A stretch of 7,708 bases of DNA, from positions 1 through 7,708 of the forward strand of contig DASUZD010000341.1 of NCBI GenBank assembly GCA_036377055.1, written 5' to 3'. The stretch comes from DASUZD01 sp036377055. Its GTDB lineage: Bacteria > Actinomycetota > Thermoleophilia > Gaiellales > Gaiellaceae. Made by a program: the position numbers and the translations under genes. This document shows positions 1-5,975 of the stretch, one piece after another (positions within the stretch are counted from its first letter, which is position 1; every line of letters begins with the position of its first letter). The notes beneath the pieces were generated by a model. That model ran no database searches, had not been told where the DNA came from, and saw only the letters and a program-made list of their open reading frames with translations.

Positions 1-45
1 GACGCCGCGGTGAGCATCGCGAAGCGTCGCGCTCCCGCGGCGTAG
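1..45 (+). CDS. possible 3' end of an upstream gene
   Basis: Frame 1 is open from the window edge to a TAG at 43-45 and would give a 14-residue tail, DAAVSIAKRRAPAA. Most third positions are G or C, as in the real genes here, and a gene ending just before the gtrA promoter region would make sense. With so few codons nothing can be said of function. The same bases form a strong hairpin, so they may simply be non-coding. Confidence 0.2.
   Translation, partial: DAAVSIAKRRAPAA
2..43 (+). terminator. long interrupted hairpin upstream of the gtrA operon
   Basis: Positions 2-10 (ACGCCGCGG) are perfectly complementary to 35-43 (CCGCGGCGT). Inside this, 12-14 (GAG) pairs with 32-34 (CTC), and 18-22 (CGCGA) pairs with 27-31 (TCGCG) around the 4-nt loop AGCG. 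That makes 17 base pairs broken only by a 1-nt and a 3-nt bulge on the left arm. No T-run follows, so it is not a classical intrinsic terminator, but T-poor hairpins are common at transcript ends in high-GC actinomycetes. It lies before the operon's putative promoter, which suits a boundary between transcription units. It could instead be an operator or RNA structure. Confidence 0.4.
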
Positions 46-71
46 CCCGCCCTGCCGGTAGGCGGAGCGGG

Positions 72-77
72 TACCCT
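72..77 (+). promoter_or_regulatory. -10-like hexamer for the gtrA operon
   Basis: TACCCT fits the TANNNT pattern of actinobacterial sigma-70 -10 elements and ends 9 nt before the gtrA ATG at 87. Transcription would then start at, or within about 3 nt of, the start codon. No clear TTGACA-like -35 is seen 16-18 bp upstream, and there is no good Shine-Dalgarno sequence, so a leaderless or near-leaderless mRNA is the simplest reading. Weak as a single site; supported by similar layouts before two other genes in the window. Confidence 0.35.
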
Positions 78-86
78 CGGGCCGCC

Positions 87-536
87 ATGGAGCCAACGCC
101 TGTCGCCGCGGCCGCAAGGTCGGAACGCTCCCGCGCGCACCGCGCGCTCCGAGCACGCCACAACTGGGTCCAGCTCGCGAAGTTCTGCTGCGTCGGGGCG
201 AGCGGGTACGCCGTCAACCTCGGCGTCTACACGATCCTCCTGCGCTGGGCCGGCCTCCACTACCTCGCCGCCGCGGTCTGCTCGTTCGCGGTCGCCGTCA
301 CGAACAACTACCTCTGGAACCGCCTCTGGACGTTCCGGGGCGAGCGCGGCCACTTCGCGTACCAGGGCCTGCGCTTCCTCGTCGTCTCGATGCTCGCCCT
401 CGGCGCGAACCTGATCTGCCTGCGGGTGCTCGTCGCGCTTGGGCTCGGCAAGATCGTCGCCCAGGCGATCGCGATCGTGCTCGTGACCCCGCTCAACTTC
501 GTCGGCAACAAGCTCTGGTCCTTCCGCCACCGCTGA
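87..536 (+). CDS. GtrA family membrane protein
   Basis: A 149-residue polytopic protein of the GtrA/DPMS-related family (PF04138). Members are thought to flip or present polyprenyl-phosphate-linked sugars for envelope glycosylation. Family signatures are visible: FCCVGASGYAVNLGVYTILL (about 33-52), the NNYLWNRLWTFR block (73-84) and NFVGNKLWSF (137-146). Four membrane helices fit roughly 30-52, 57-77, 95-117 and 122-140. A basic N-terminal tail of about 28 residues (Arg and Ala rich) precedes the first helix and probably stays in the cytoplasm. The ATG at 87 lacks a good Shine-Dalgarno but has a -10-like hexamer just upstream. The stop codon shares one base with the next gene's ATG (TGATG, 534-538), so it is the first gene of a coupled glycosyltransferase operon. 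The sugar carried is unknown. Confidence 0.92.
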   Translation: MEPTPVAAAARSERSRAHRALRARHNWVQLAKFCCVGASGYAVNLGVYTILLRWAGLHYLAAAVCSFAVAVTNNYLWNRLWTFRGERGHFAYQGLRFLVVSMLALGANLICLRVLVALGLGKIVAQAIAIVLVTPLNFVGNKLWSFRHR

Positions 537-2329
537 TGCGCCGGCTGGCCGCCGCAGTCCTCGCCGCGCTCGCACTCGCGCCGGCGGCGCTCGCGGCGCC
601 GAACCCGACGTACGCCGTCTACGACTCGAAGGGCCACCTCGTCCAGACGGAGTTCGCCCCGCCGGACACGACCCCGAAGCTCTCGAAGAAGAGGGCGAGC
701 GACATCGCCCTCAAGTACCCGAAGGTCGCGTCGTGGCTGAAGCACTACCCGAGCGTGATCAGCTACGACGCGAGCTACGAACCGAAGACCCTCGCCTGGA
801 CGGTGCACGTCTACTCGGGCAAGGCCGGCGAGGTCGCGCGGGTGAAGGTCGACGATCCGAGCGCGACCGTCAGCCAGGCCTTCACCGGCGCGCAGGTCGC
901 GTGGGGGATGGCGCGCGGCGGACCAGGCGCGTTCGGCGGCGAGAAGATCAACAACCACTGGATCTGGCTCGCGTTCTGCGCGGTCTTCTTCCTCGGGCTC
1001 GCCGACCTGCGCCGGCTCTCGAGCCTGCGCAATCTCGACCTTTTCGCGCTTCTCTTCTTCACCGCCTCGCTCTGGTACTTCAACCGCGGCGACATCTTCA
1101 CGAGCGTCCCGCTCGCGTACCCGCCTCTCGTCTACCTGCTCGGACGGTCGATCTGGATCGGGATCCACGGCCGCGGCACCGGGACACGGCCGTTCTGGCC
1201 GGTGTGGGTGCTCGTCGCGGCGACGGTCTTCCTCGCCGGCTTCCGCGTCGGCCTGAACGTGGAGGCCTCGAACGTGATCGACGTCGGCTACGCGGGCCCC
1301 ATCGGCGCGGAGCGAATCGTCACGGAGCACCAGGCGCCGTACGGCCACTTCCCGGTCGAGGACACGCTGAAGCCGTGCGGGCCCGCCGACGCCGAAGGCG
1401 AGATCCGCGAGCGCATCCAGACGAACGGCCGCTGCGAGTCGGCCAACGCGCAGGCGGATACCTACGGTCCGGTCTCGTACGAGGCGTACATCCCCGGGTA
1501 CCTCCTCTTCGGCTGGAGCGGACGGTGGGACTCGCTCCCGGCCGCGCACGCGACCACGATCCTCTTCGACCTCCTCTGCATCGTCGGCCTCGCGCTCGTG
1601 GGGCTTCGGTTCGGCGGACCGCGGCTAGGCGCGACGCTCGCGTTCGCGTGGACCGCCTACCCGTTCACGCAGTACGTGTCGAGCTCGAACACGAACGACA
1701 GCATCCTGCCGGCGTTCCTGATCTTCGGCTTCCTCTTCGTGAGCTCGGCGTTCAAACGCGGGATCTTCGCGGCGCTCTCGGGCTGGACGAAGTTCGCGTC
1801 GCTGATCATCGCGCCGCTCTGGCTGACGTACCCGAGCTGGCCGGAGGCCGTGCGCCGCCGCTCCGCCGCGTTCTTCGTCGGGGGCTTCGCGCTCGCCACC
1901 GTCCTCGCCTTCTCGATCCTGTTCCTGGAGCCGAACTTCTTCCACGCGGTCAAGGTCTTCTACCTGCGCACGATCAAGTCGCAGATCGATCGCGAGTCGC
2001 CCTTCTCGCTGTGGGACTGGCGCCAGTATCACGCGAAGGGAATCCCCGACCTCCACCGCGTCCAGCAGGCGCTCGAGGTGCTGCTGGTGATCGGCGCGCT
2101 CGTCGTTTCGCTCCTGCCGCGGCGCAAGTCGCCGCTCCAGCTCGCCGCGTTCACGGCTGCGCTGCTCATAGGCTTCGAGCTCGTGCTGACGCACTGGTTC
2201 TACCTCTACATCCCCTGGTTCTTCCCGTTCGTCGCGATCGCGCTCCTCGCTCCCGCCGCGGTGCCGGTGAGGGTGGAGGAGACGGAGCCGAGTGGCCACC
2301 CGGTCCGCGAGCTGGTCCCGGCCGGCTGA
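536..2329 (+). CDS. signal peptide/PepSY-like domain fused to GT-C membrane glycosyltransferase
   Basis: A 597-residue protein in two parts. Residues 1-20 form a cleavable-looking signal peptide (MRRLAAAVLAALALAPAALA). Residues 24-127 form a soluble domain with LAWTVHVYS, GEVARVKVDD and TGAQVAW, which resembles PepSY-type folds. From about 141 to 575 there are many hydrophobic helices with GT-C-like loops: VIDVGYAGPIGAERI (247-261) with an Asp in the first large outer loop, YGHFP (269-273), DTYGPVSYEAYIPGYLLF (308-325) and SSNTND (382-388). GT-C enzymes use polyprenyl-phosphate sugars on the outer membrane face. Two cysteines in the outer loop (281 and 300) could pair. It sits between gtrA and a second GT87-like gene, with a 38-nt overlap downstream. 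The family call for the membrane part is by pattern; the acceptor and sugar are unknown. It could alternatively be a GT39-like mannosyltransferase relative. Confidence 0.8.
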   Translation: MRRLAAAVLAALALAPAALAAPNPTYAVYDSKGHLVQTEFAPPDTTPKLSKKRASDIALKYPKVASWLKHYPSVISYDASYEPKTLAWTVHVYSGKAGEVARVKVDDPSATVSQAFTGAQVAWGMARGGPGAFGGEKINNHWIWLAFCAVFFLGLADLRRLSSLRNLDLFALLFFTASLWYFNRGDIFTSVPLAYPPLVYLLGRSIWIGIHGRGTGTRPFWPVWVLVAATVFLAGFRVGLNVEASNVIDVGYAGPIGAERIVTEHQAPYGHFPVEDTLKPCGPADAEGEIRERIQTNGRCESANAQADTYGPVSYEAYIPGYLLFGWSGRWDSLPAAHATTILFDLLCIVGLALVGLRFGGPRLGATLAFAWTAYPFTQYVSSSNTNDSILPAFLIFGFLFVSSAFKRGIFAALSGWTKFASLIIAPLWLTYPSWPEAVRRRSAAFFVGGFALATVLAFSILFLEPNFFHAVKVFYLRTIKSQIDRESPFSLWDWRQYHAKGIPDLHRVQQALEVLLVIGALVVSLLPRRKSPLQLAAFTAALLIGFELVLTHWFYLYIPWFFPFVAIALLAPAAVPVRVEETEPSGHPVRELVPAG

Positions 2330-3554
2330 CGGCCGCGCCTCCGCCGCGGTCGCCGCCGTCGTCGCGACCGGCCTCTTCCTTCTCGTCTGGTGGAACCTCC
2401 ACCGCGACTTCTTCGTCCGGCACGAGATCAGCGATCTGCTCGTCTACCGGGACTACGGGACGGCGATGGCGCACGGGCTGCTGCCGTACCGCGACTTCGA
2501 CGTCGAGTACCCGCCGGGCGCGCTGCCGTTCTTCGTGCTTCCGGCGATTGCGAAGACGCACGGCGTCGCGACGTACGCCCACGCGTTCGACGGCCTGATC
2601 TGGACGTGCGGGGTGCTGTTGCTCGCGTTCATGGCCGTCGCGTTGGGGCGGCTCGGCGCAGGACCGCTGCGGCTCTGGGGGGCGCTCGGGTTCGCGGCGG
2701 TGGCGCCGCTCGCGCTCGGATCGGTGGTGCTGACGCGCTTCGACCTCTGGCCGGCGGCGCTGACGATCGGCGCGCTCGCGGCCGTGCTCTCGGGGCGCTA
2801 CCGCCTCGGCCACGGCGTCCTGGGGCTCGGCGTGGCGGCCAAGATCTTTCCGGCCGTCCTCGCGCCGATCTTCCTGCTGCACGTCTGGCGAAGCCGCGGT
2901 CGACGTGAGGCTTTGGCCTGCGCGGGTGTCGGCTTGGCGGTCCTCGTCGCGTGCTTCGCGCCGTTCCTCGCGCTGGGCGCGCACGGCGTCTGGACGAGCG
3001 TGGTTCGCCAGACGACCCGGCCGCTCCAGATCGAGAGCCTTGGCTCCGCGGTGCTGCTGGCCATTCACCACGGCTTCGGCCTGCACTTGACGATGCGGAC
3101 GGGGTCCGGCTCGCAGAACCTCGTCGGCTCGGTGCCGCACGACGTCGGGCGGGCCTTGACGGCGCTCCAGCTGCTCGCGATCGCAGGCGCGTGGCTCTGG
3201 TTCTGGCGCGGTGACATGCGCTCCCGCGAGCGGCTCGTGACCGCGAGCGCCGCCGCCGTCTGCGCGTTCGTCGCGTTCGGGAAGGTGCTCTCGCCGCAGT
3301 TCCTGATCTGGCTCGTCCCGCTGGTCCCGCTCGTGCGCGGCCGCCGAGGCCTGGTCGCATCTGCTCTTCTCGGGGCCGCGCTCGTCCTGACCCAGCTCTG
3401 GTTCCCGAACCGCTACTGGTGGCTCGTGTACGGCTTCCACACAAGAGAGACGGTCCTCGTCGTCGCACGCGATTTAACGCTTTTGGCGCTGTTCGGGGCC
3501 CTCGTCTGGCCGAGGTGGCGCGAAAGCGTCAGTACAGTGCGTCAGAGGGAATGA
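2292..3554 (+). CDS. GT87/DUF2029-type polyprenol-phosphate glycosyltransferase
   Basis: A 420-residue multi-spanning protein of the GT-C class, closest in pattern to GT87 (PF09594; actinobacterial alpha-mannosyltransferases of the PimE/DUF2029 type). The first outer loop has the hallmark SDLLVYRDYGTAMAHGLLPY (47-66), followed by RDFDVEYPPG (67-76), with the Asp/Glu residues expected near the active site. RFDLWPAAL (149-157), GVAAKIFP (180-187) and KVLSPQFLIWLVPL (331-344) are further typical blocks. About ten membrane helices can be counted. The start is GTG at 2292, inside the previous gene (38-nt overlap), with GGAG at 2284-2287 and GGAGG at 2275-2279 upstream. An ATGA overlap joins it to the next gene. 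It probably adds a sugar to a lipid or surface polymer together with its neighbour. Function is inferred from family; no substrate is visible. Confidence 0.88.
   Translation: MATRSASWSRPADGRASAAVAAVVATGLFLLVWWNLHRDFFVRHEISDLLVYRDYGTAMAHGLLPYRDFDVEYPPGALPFFVLPAIAKTHGVATYAHAFDGLIWTCGVLLLAFMAVALGRLGAGPLRLWGALGFAAVAPLALGSVVLTRFDLWPAALTIGALAAVLSGRYRLGHGVLGLGVAAKIFPAVLAPIFLLHVWRSRGRREALACAGVGLAVLVACFAPFLALGAHGVWTSVVRQTTRPLQIESLGSAVLLAIHHGFGLHLTMRTGSGSQNLVGSVPHDVGRALTALQLLAIAGAWLWFWRGDMRSRERLVTASAAAVCAFVAFGKVLSPQFLIWLVPLVPLVRGRRGLVASALLGAALVLTQLWFPNRYWWLVYGFHTRETVLVVARDLTLLALFGALVWPRWRESVSTVRQRE
3533..3538 (+). promoter_or_regulatory. possible internal -10 element for the toxin-antitoxin genes
   Basis: TACAGT (4 of 6 matches to TATAAT) lies 12 nt before the ATG at 3551, near the 3' end of the glycosyltransferase gene. 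It would put a start site around 3545, leaving a very short leader. No convincing -35 is seen at normal spacing. Toxin-antitoxin modules usually have their own autoregulated promoter, which makes this worth noting, but the match is weak. Confidence 0.2.
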
Positions 3555-3895
3555 CGCAGATCCGCGACCTCCTATCGCTTGCCGCGTACTGCCTGCGGCA
3601 GCGCGGGCGGCTGAACCGCGTTCGTGCCGTGCTTCGTGCGGGCGACGACGAACGCGTGATGCACGAAGCGCAGCTCGCATACCTGCGTCGGCATGCATCG
3701 TTTGCGGACGCGCGAAGCTCGCCAGCGCTGGTACGCGATTGGACGAACGTGCTGATCGAAGCGGCGGAGAAGGTGGAACGGGACCGGCGCGACGCGGAGC
3801 TCTACGCCGCAGTCGCCGCGGAAGAGACGGCGGAAGACCGCGAGTGGGCGGACGCGGCGCGCCACGTGGCGGGCGAGCGCTGGAAAGAAAGCTGA
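3551..3895 (+). CDS. small protein, probable antitoxin of the MazF-family toxin
   Basis: A 114-residue, strongly charged, helical protein that I cannot assign confidently to a named family. Its position directly before a MazF-like toxin, with a CTGA overlap, argues for an antitoxin. Residues 33-75 could form a ribbon-helix-helix: a short strand (ERVMHE), a helix (EAQLAYLRRHA), a turn (SFADARSS) and a second helix (PALVRDWTNVLIEAAE). The acidic C-terminal third (82-114; EETAEDREWADAARHV, ending ERWKES) resembles the flexible tails with which MazE-type antitoxins wrap their toxin. The first 30 residues are basic and unexplained. The start is ATG at 3551 in an ATGA overlap with the glycosyltransferase; GAGG at 3545-3548 is rather close. 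Third-position G+C is about 79% by hand count, clearly below the neighbours. A later start, for example GTG 3629, is possible. Confidence 0.6.
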   Translation: MTQIRDLLSLAAYCLRQRGRLNRVRAVLRAGDDERVMHEAQLAYLRRHASFADARSSPALVRDWTNVLIEAAEKVERDRRDAELYAAVAAEETAEDREWADAARHVAGERWKES

Positions 3896-4215
3896 CGCCG
3901 CGTCGGTCCGGGATCTACCGCGCGACCGTTCCCACGAACGACGGGGAGGCGCGGAAGATCGTCGTGGTGGTGTCGCGGGATTCGATCAACGCAAGCGGAA
4001 TGAACGCGATCGTCGCGCGTGTGACGGCCACCGAACGACTCCGCGCGTTCCCGTCCGTAGTGACCGTGGAACCGGAGCGACAGACGGGCCTCTCGATGCG
4101 CAGCTTCATCCTCTGCCACGACCTGCTGACGATCGATCCCGACACGCTCGATCCGCGGCCGCTCGGGAAGATCCTCGAAGTCGAGGATCGGCTGCGGTAC
4201 GCGCTCGATCTCTGA
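3892..4215 (+). CDS. MazF/PemK family toxin (type II endoribonuclease)
   Basis: A 107-residue protein matching the PemK/MazF family (PF02452), toxins that cleave RNA at short sequence motifs and are held inactive by a partner antitoxin. Counting from the start used here, visible family blocks are RRSGIYRA (4-11), KIVVVVSRD (near 23-31), AFPSVVTVEPE with a following GLSMRSFILCHDLLTID, and RPLGKI near the C-terminus. The usual start region is a few residues before R-x-G-x-I-Y. That points to CTG at 3892, overlapping the antitoxin stop as CTGA, with GGAAAG at 3882-3887. The only conventional in-frame start nearby is GTG 3844, which has a decent GGAAG 7 nt upstream but would add 16 Gly/Arg-rich residues that look like out-of-frame antitoxin sequence. 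The family assignment is firm; the start is about 60% sure. Its stop lies one base from the stop of the opposing phosphoesterase gene. Confidence 0.85.
   Translation: MTPRRSGIYRATVPTNDGEARKIVVVVSRDSINASGMNAIVARVTATERLRAFPSVVTVEPERQTGLSMRSFILCHDLLTIDPDTLDPRPLGKILEVEDRLRYALDL
4170..4189 (+). repeat. 9-bp perfect inverted repeat at the convergent gene ends
   Basis: GATCCTCGA (4170-4178), a 2-nt spacer AG, then TCGAGGATC (4181-4189), inside the 3' end of the toxin gene, 26 nt before the two facing stop codons. As RNA it would form an 8-bp stem with an AAGT loop from either strand. There is no intergenic room for a terminator between the convergent genes, so this may serve that role in both directions. 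No T-run is present, and the bases also encode ILEVED of the toxin, so the palindrome could be chance. Confidence 0.35.
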
Positions 4216-4216
4216 C

Positions 4217-4999
4217 TCACGAGCCGACGGGCACGCGCAGGGCCTTGCAGCTCGTCGCGCGGCCTTCCGCGTCGCACTCGACCACGACCCCCTCGATCCG
4301 GACGTCGCCCTCGGCGGGGACGAAGCGGACCGGCATACCGGTGCGCATGCGGCGGATCGCGAGGTCTGCGGCGACCCCGATCACCGAGTCGTGCGGCCCG
4401 GTCATCCCCGCGTCGGTGATCGCGGCGGTGCCGCCGGGCTGGACGCGCGCGTCGGCGGTCTGGACGTGCGTGTGCGTGCCGATCACCGCCGTCACGCGGC
4501 CGTCGAGCCAGCGGGCCAGCGCGATCTTCTCGCTCGTCGCCTCGGCGTGGACGTCGACGATTACGACAGCCGCCTGCGCGCGCGCCTCCTCGACCAGCGT
4601 GTCGACGACCTCGAACGGGTGCACTGCGACGCCGAGGAACAGCCAGCCCATGACGTTCGCGACGGCGACGGGCGTGCCGTCGACCGCCGGGACGACCGTC
4701 AGGCCCCGCCCAGGCGTTCCGCGCGCGAGGTTCGCCGGGCGCACGATCCGCTCCGACTTCTCGAGGTACGGCCCGATTTCGGCCCGGCGCCAGACGTGGT
4801 TGCCGAGCGTGATCGCGTCGGCCCCCGCGGCGAGGATGCGGTCGGCCAGCCTAGGTGTGATCCCGGAGCCGTCGGCCGCGTTCTCGCCGTTCACGACGCA
4901 GAGGTCGATCGCCAGCTCCTCGCGGAGCGACGGCAGCCGCTGCTCGAGCGCGCGGCGTCCCGGCGCACCGAAGACGTCGGCGACGAAGAGGAGTCTCAG
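4217..4999 (-). CDS. YmdB-family metallophosphoesterase (2',3'-cAMP phosphodiesterase-like)
   Basis: A 260-residue protein matching the TIGR00282/YmdB family, dinuclear-metal phosphoesterases that hydrolyse 2',3'-cyclic nucleotides and affect cell fate and biofilm formation in Bacillus. All expected ligands are visible: Asp8 in LLFVADVFG, VNGEN (36-40; Glu39, Asn40), GNH (66-68; Asn67 and the catalytic His68), VDVHAEATSEK (148-158; His151) and GTHTHVQTAD (174-183; His176, His178), followed by TDAGMTGPHDSVIG. The length suits the family (about 260). The start is taken as CTG at 4999, overlapping the upstream gene's stop as CTGA. The first conventional start, GTG at 4894, would remove the first 35 residues including Asp8, and no ATG, GTG or TTG occurs in frame in the 60 bases above CTG. 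It is co-transcribed after the M23-like gene. Functional residues are intact, so the enzyme is probably active. Confidence 0.92.
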   Translation of the reverse strand: MRLLFVADVFGAPGRRALEQRLPSLREELAIDLCVVNGENAADGSGITPRLADRILAAGADAITLGNHVWRRAEIGPYLEKSERIVRPANLARGTPGRGLTVVPAVDGTPVAVANVMGWLFLGVAVHPFEVVDTLVEEARAQAAVVIVDVHAEATSEKIALARWLDGRVTAVIGTHTHVQTADARVQPGGTAAITDAGMTGPHDSVIGVAADLAIRRMRTGMPVRFVPAEGDVRIEGVVVECDAEGRATSCKALRVPVGS

Positions 5000-5787
5000 G
5001 GAAGCGACAGCTGGGCGCCGGGACTCGGCCGGGCGGTGATCGAGACGTGGTTGCCGGCCTCGTTCGTGTACCGCGCGAGCGCCAGCTTCTCGACCCCGGA
5101 GAGATCGACGACGCTGCCGATCTTCGACCTGGAAGCCGCGAGCGACGACCCCACCGTCAGCGCTGGATCCGCCCGCACGGGCGACACCGAGACGATCATC
5201 GACGGGGCGCTCGTCGGCTGGATGTCGATCCGGACGCCGAACGTGCGGCCGTTGACGACGTAGTCGGTCAGCCCGACGACGGTTCCGTCCACCGGCGCGT
5301 ACACGTCCGTTCCCGCCGCGGCCCCTACGTCCAGCGACGCCGTCGGCGGGCCGGGTCCGCCGCCGAGCTGGTAGTAGACGAGGGCGGAGTGGCCCCCGCC
5401 GAAGACACGGTGGAAGAGGCGGCTCAGGAACCCTTCGTTGCCGCGCCGGCCGACCGGCTGGAGCGCGACGGAGTCGTCGCCGGTCGCGTGGTAGCCGATC
5501 GCCGTCAGCGACGACTGCGCGACCGGAAGCTGGATCCGGAGCGAGCCGCGGACGGCGACGATCTGCGGACGCGGGGGCGAGGCCGGGACGAGCCGGCTCG
5601 CGGGGGTGAGCACCGACAGCGCGTCGCCGGCCTTCCGGGCGGAGCCGAAGGCAGTAACGAGGCTCGTCGCGACGACGATGCAGCCGATCACGACGAGGCC
5701 GGCGAAACGGCGTGCGCGGGGGGCGGTGCTGCGGGCCCGCCGGGCGCGCCGAGCAGCCTCGATTTGCTCGGAGGCGCGGGAGGCCAT
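4996..5787 (-). CDS. membrane-anchored LytM/M23-like protein with degenerate zinc site
   Basis: A 263-residue protein. A short basic cytoplasmic tail (1-28, Arg rich) leads into one membrane helix (about 29-48), then a linker and a C-terminal LytM/M23-like domain (about 130-253). The domain is recognised by SLDVGAAAGTDVYAPVDGTV (151-170), which matches the peptidase M23 pattern (H-x-G-x-D followed by APxGTPVYAxxDGxV), and by GNHVSI (245-250) at the place of GNHLHF. Two of three zinc ligands are changed: Thr149 for the first His and Ser249 for the last. Asp153 and His247 remain, so peptidase activity is doubtful. Such dead LytM domains can act as regulators of cell-wall hydrolases (known for EnvC/NlpD types). 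The ATG at 5787 is preferred because a TTGCCA-17-TAGCGT promoter would start transcription there. GTG 5796, with AAGGG upstream, is the alternative (266 aa). It overlaps the phosphoesterase gene by 4 nt. Confidence 0.78.
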   Translation of the reverse strand: MASRASEQIEAARRARRARSTAPRARRFAGLVVIGCIVVATSLVTAFGSARKAGDALSVLTPASRLVPASPPRPQIVAVRGSLRIQLPVAQSSLTAIGYHATGDDSVALQPVGRRGNEGFLSRLFHRVFGGGHSALVYYQLGGGPGPPTASLDVGAAAGTDVYAPVDGTVVGLTDYVVNGRTFGVRIDIQPTSAPSMIVSVSPVRADPALTVGSSLAASRSKIGSVVDLSGVEKLALARYTNEAGNHVSITARPSPGAQLSLP

Positions 5788-5794
5788 CCCGGGC

Positions 5795-5823
5795 ACGCTA
5801 ACGAACCCTTCCCGGTCTGGCAA
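5795..5823 (-). promoter_or_regulatory. promoter of the M23-like/phosphoesterase operon
   Basis: On the minus strand TTGCCA (5823-5818; 5 of 6 matches to TTGACA), a 17-bp spacer and TAGCGT (5800-5795; TANNNT) form the best-looking promoter in the window. Seven bases then separate the -10 from the ATG at 5787, so transcription should begin at the A of the start codon and give a leaderless mRNA. The -10 overlaps the alternative GTG start at 5796, which would then not be transcribed from this promoter. Confidence 0.55.
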
Positions 5824-5867
5824 CCGTGGTGCGGACGGCCGAGCTTGTAACAGCGGCGACCGTGGTG
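5823..5867. repeat. 9-bp direct repeat in the divergent intergenic region
   Basis: ACCGTGGTG occurs at 5823-5831 and again at 5859-5867, 36 bp apart, between the two divergent genes. The first copy touches the -35 of the minus-strand promoter. Two such sites on nearly the same face of the helix could be a regulator's operator, but 9-bp repeats in GC-rich DNA also arise by chance. Confidence 0.25.
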
Positions 5868-5901
5868 GAATCGCGGCTTCTTCCCAGAGTTCGTGACGGT
5901 C

Positions 5902-5915
5902 GAGCGCGAGCGCTC
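5902..5915. repeat. 14-bp palindrome GAGCGC-GA-GCGCTC
   Basis: A 6-bp perfect inverted repeat with a 2-nt centre lies in the 201-bp space between the divergent genes, 61 bp before the -10 proposed for the AI-2E gene. It is a possible regulator site. The rest of 5824-5956 shows no other clear feature: no ORF with good codon usage and no T-run terminator. Confidence 0.25.
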
Positions 5916-5956
5916 CATCCTCCATGAAGGACCAGTCCCAACGGGGCGGTCGAAGA

Positions 5957-5970
5957 GGCACGACAGTGCC
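5957..5970. promoter_or_regulatory. candidate operator GGCAC-N4-GTGCC before the AI-2E gene
   Basis: GGCAC (5957-5961), GACA, GTGCC (5966-5970) is a perfect dyad that ends 5 bp before the -10-like TACGAT. Relative to a start site at 5989 it covers about -32 to -19, where the -35 would normally lie, which is a usual place for a repressor or a positive regulator replacing a weak -35. No TTGACA-like -35 is visible. The regulator is unknown. Confidence 0.35.
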
Positions 5971-5975
5971 GTCGG

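Noticed and set aside
1..17. Possible divergent minus-strand gene start (ATG at 17-15, reading MLTAA off the window edge)
   Set aside because: Five codons only, no good ribosome binding site, and the bases belong to a strong hairpin; cannot be supported.
308..1549. 413-codon minus-strand open frame opposite gtrA and the first glycosyltransferase
   Set aside because: Charged low-complexity product, no recognisable motif, and it lies over two well-supported genes.
733..2598. 621-codon open frame on the plus strand overlapping both glycosyltransferase genes
   Set aside because: Arg- and Ala-rich low-complexity translation without family motifs; the overlapping frames carry clear membrane glycosyltransferases.
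3844..3891. GTG 3844 as the toxin start, with GGAAG at 3832-3836
   Set aside because: It would add 16 Gly/Arg-rich residues that are an out-of-frame reading of the antitoxin, and MazF proteins begin just before the R-x-G-x-I-Y block. Kept as the alternative if CTG is not used.
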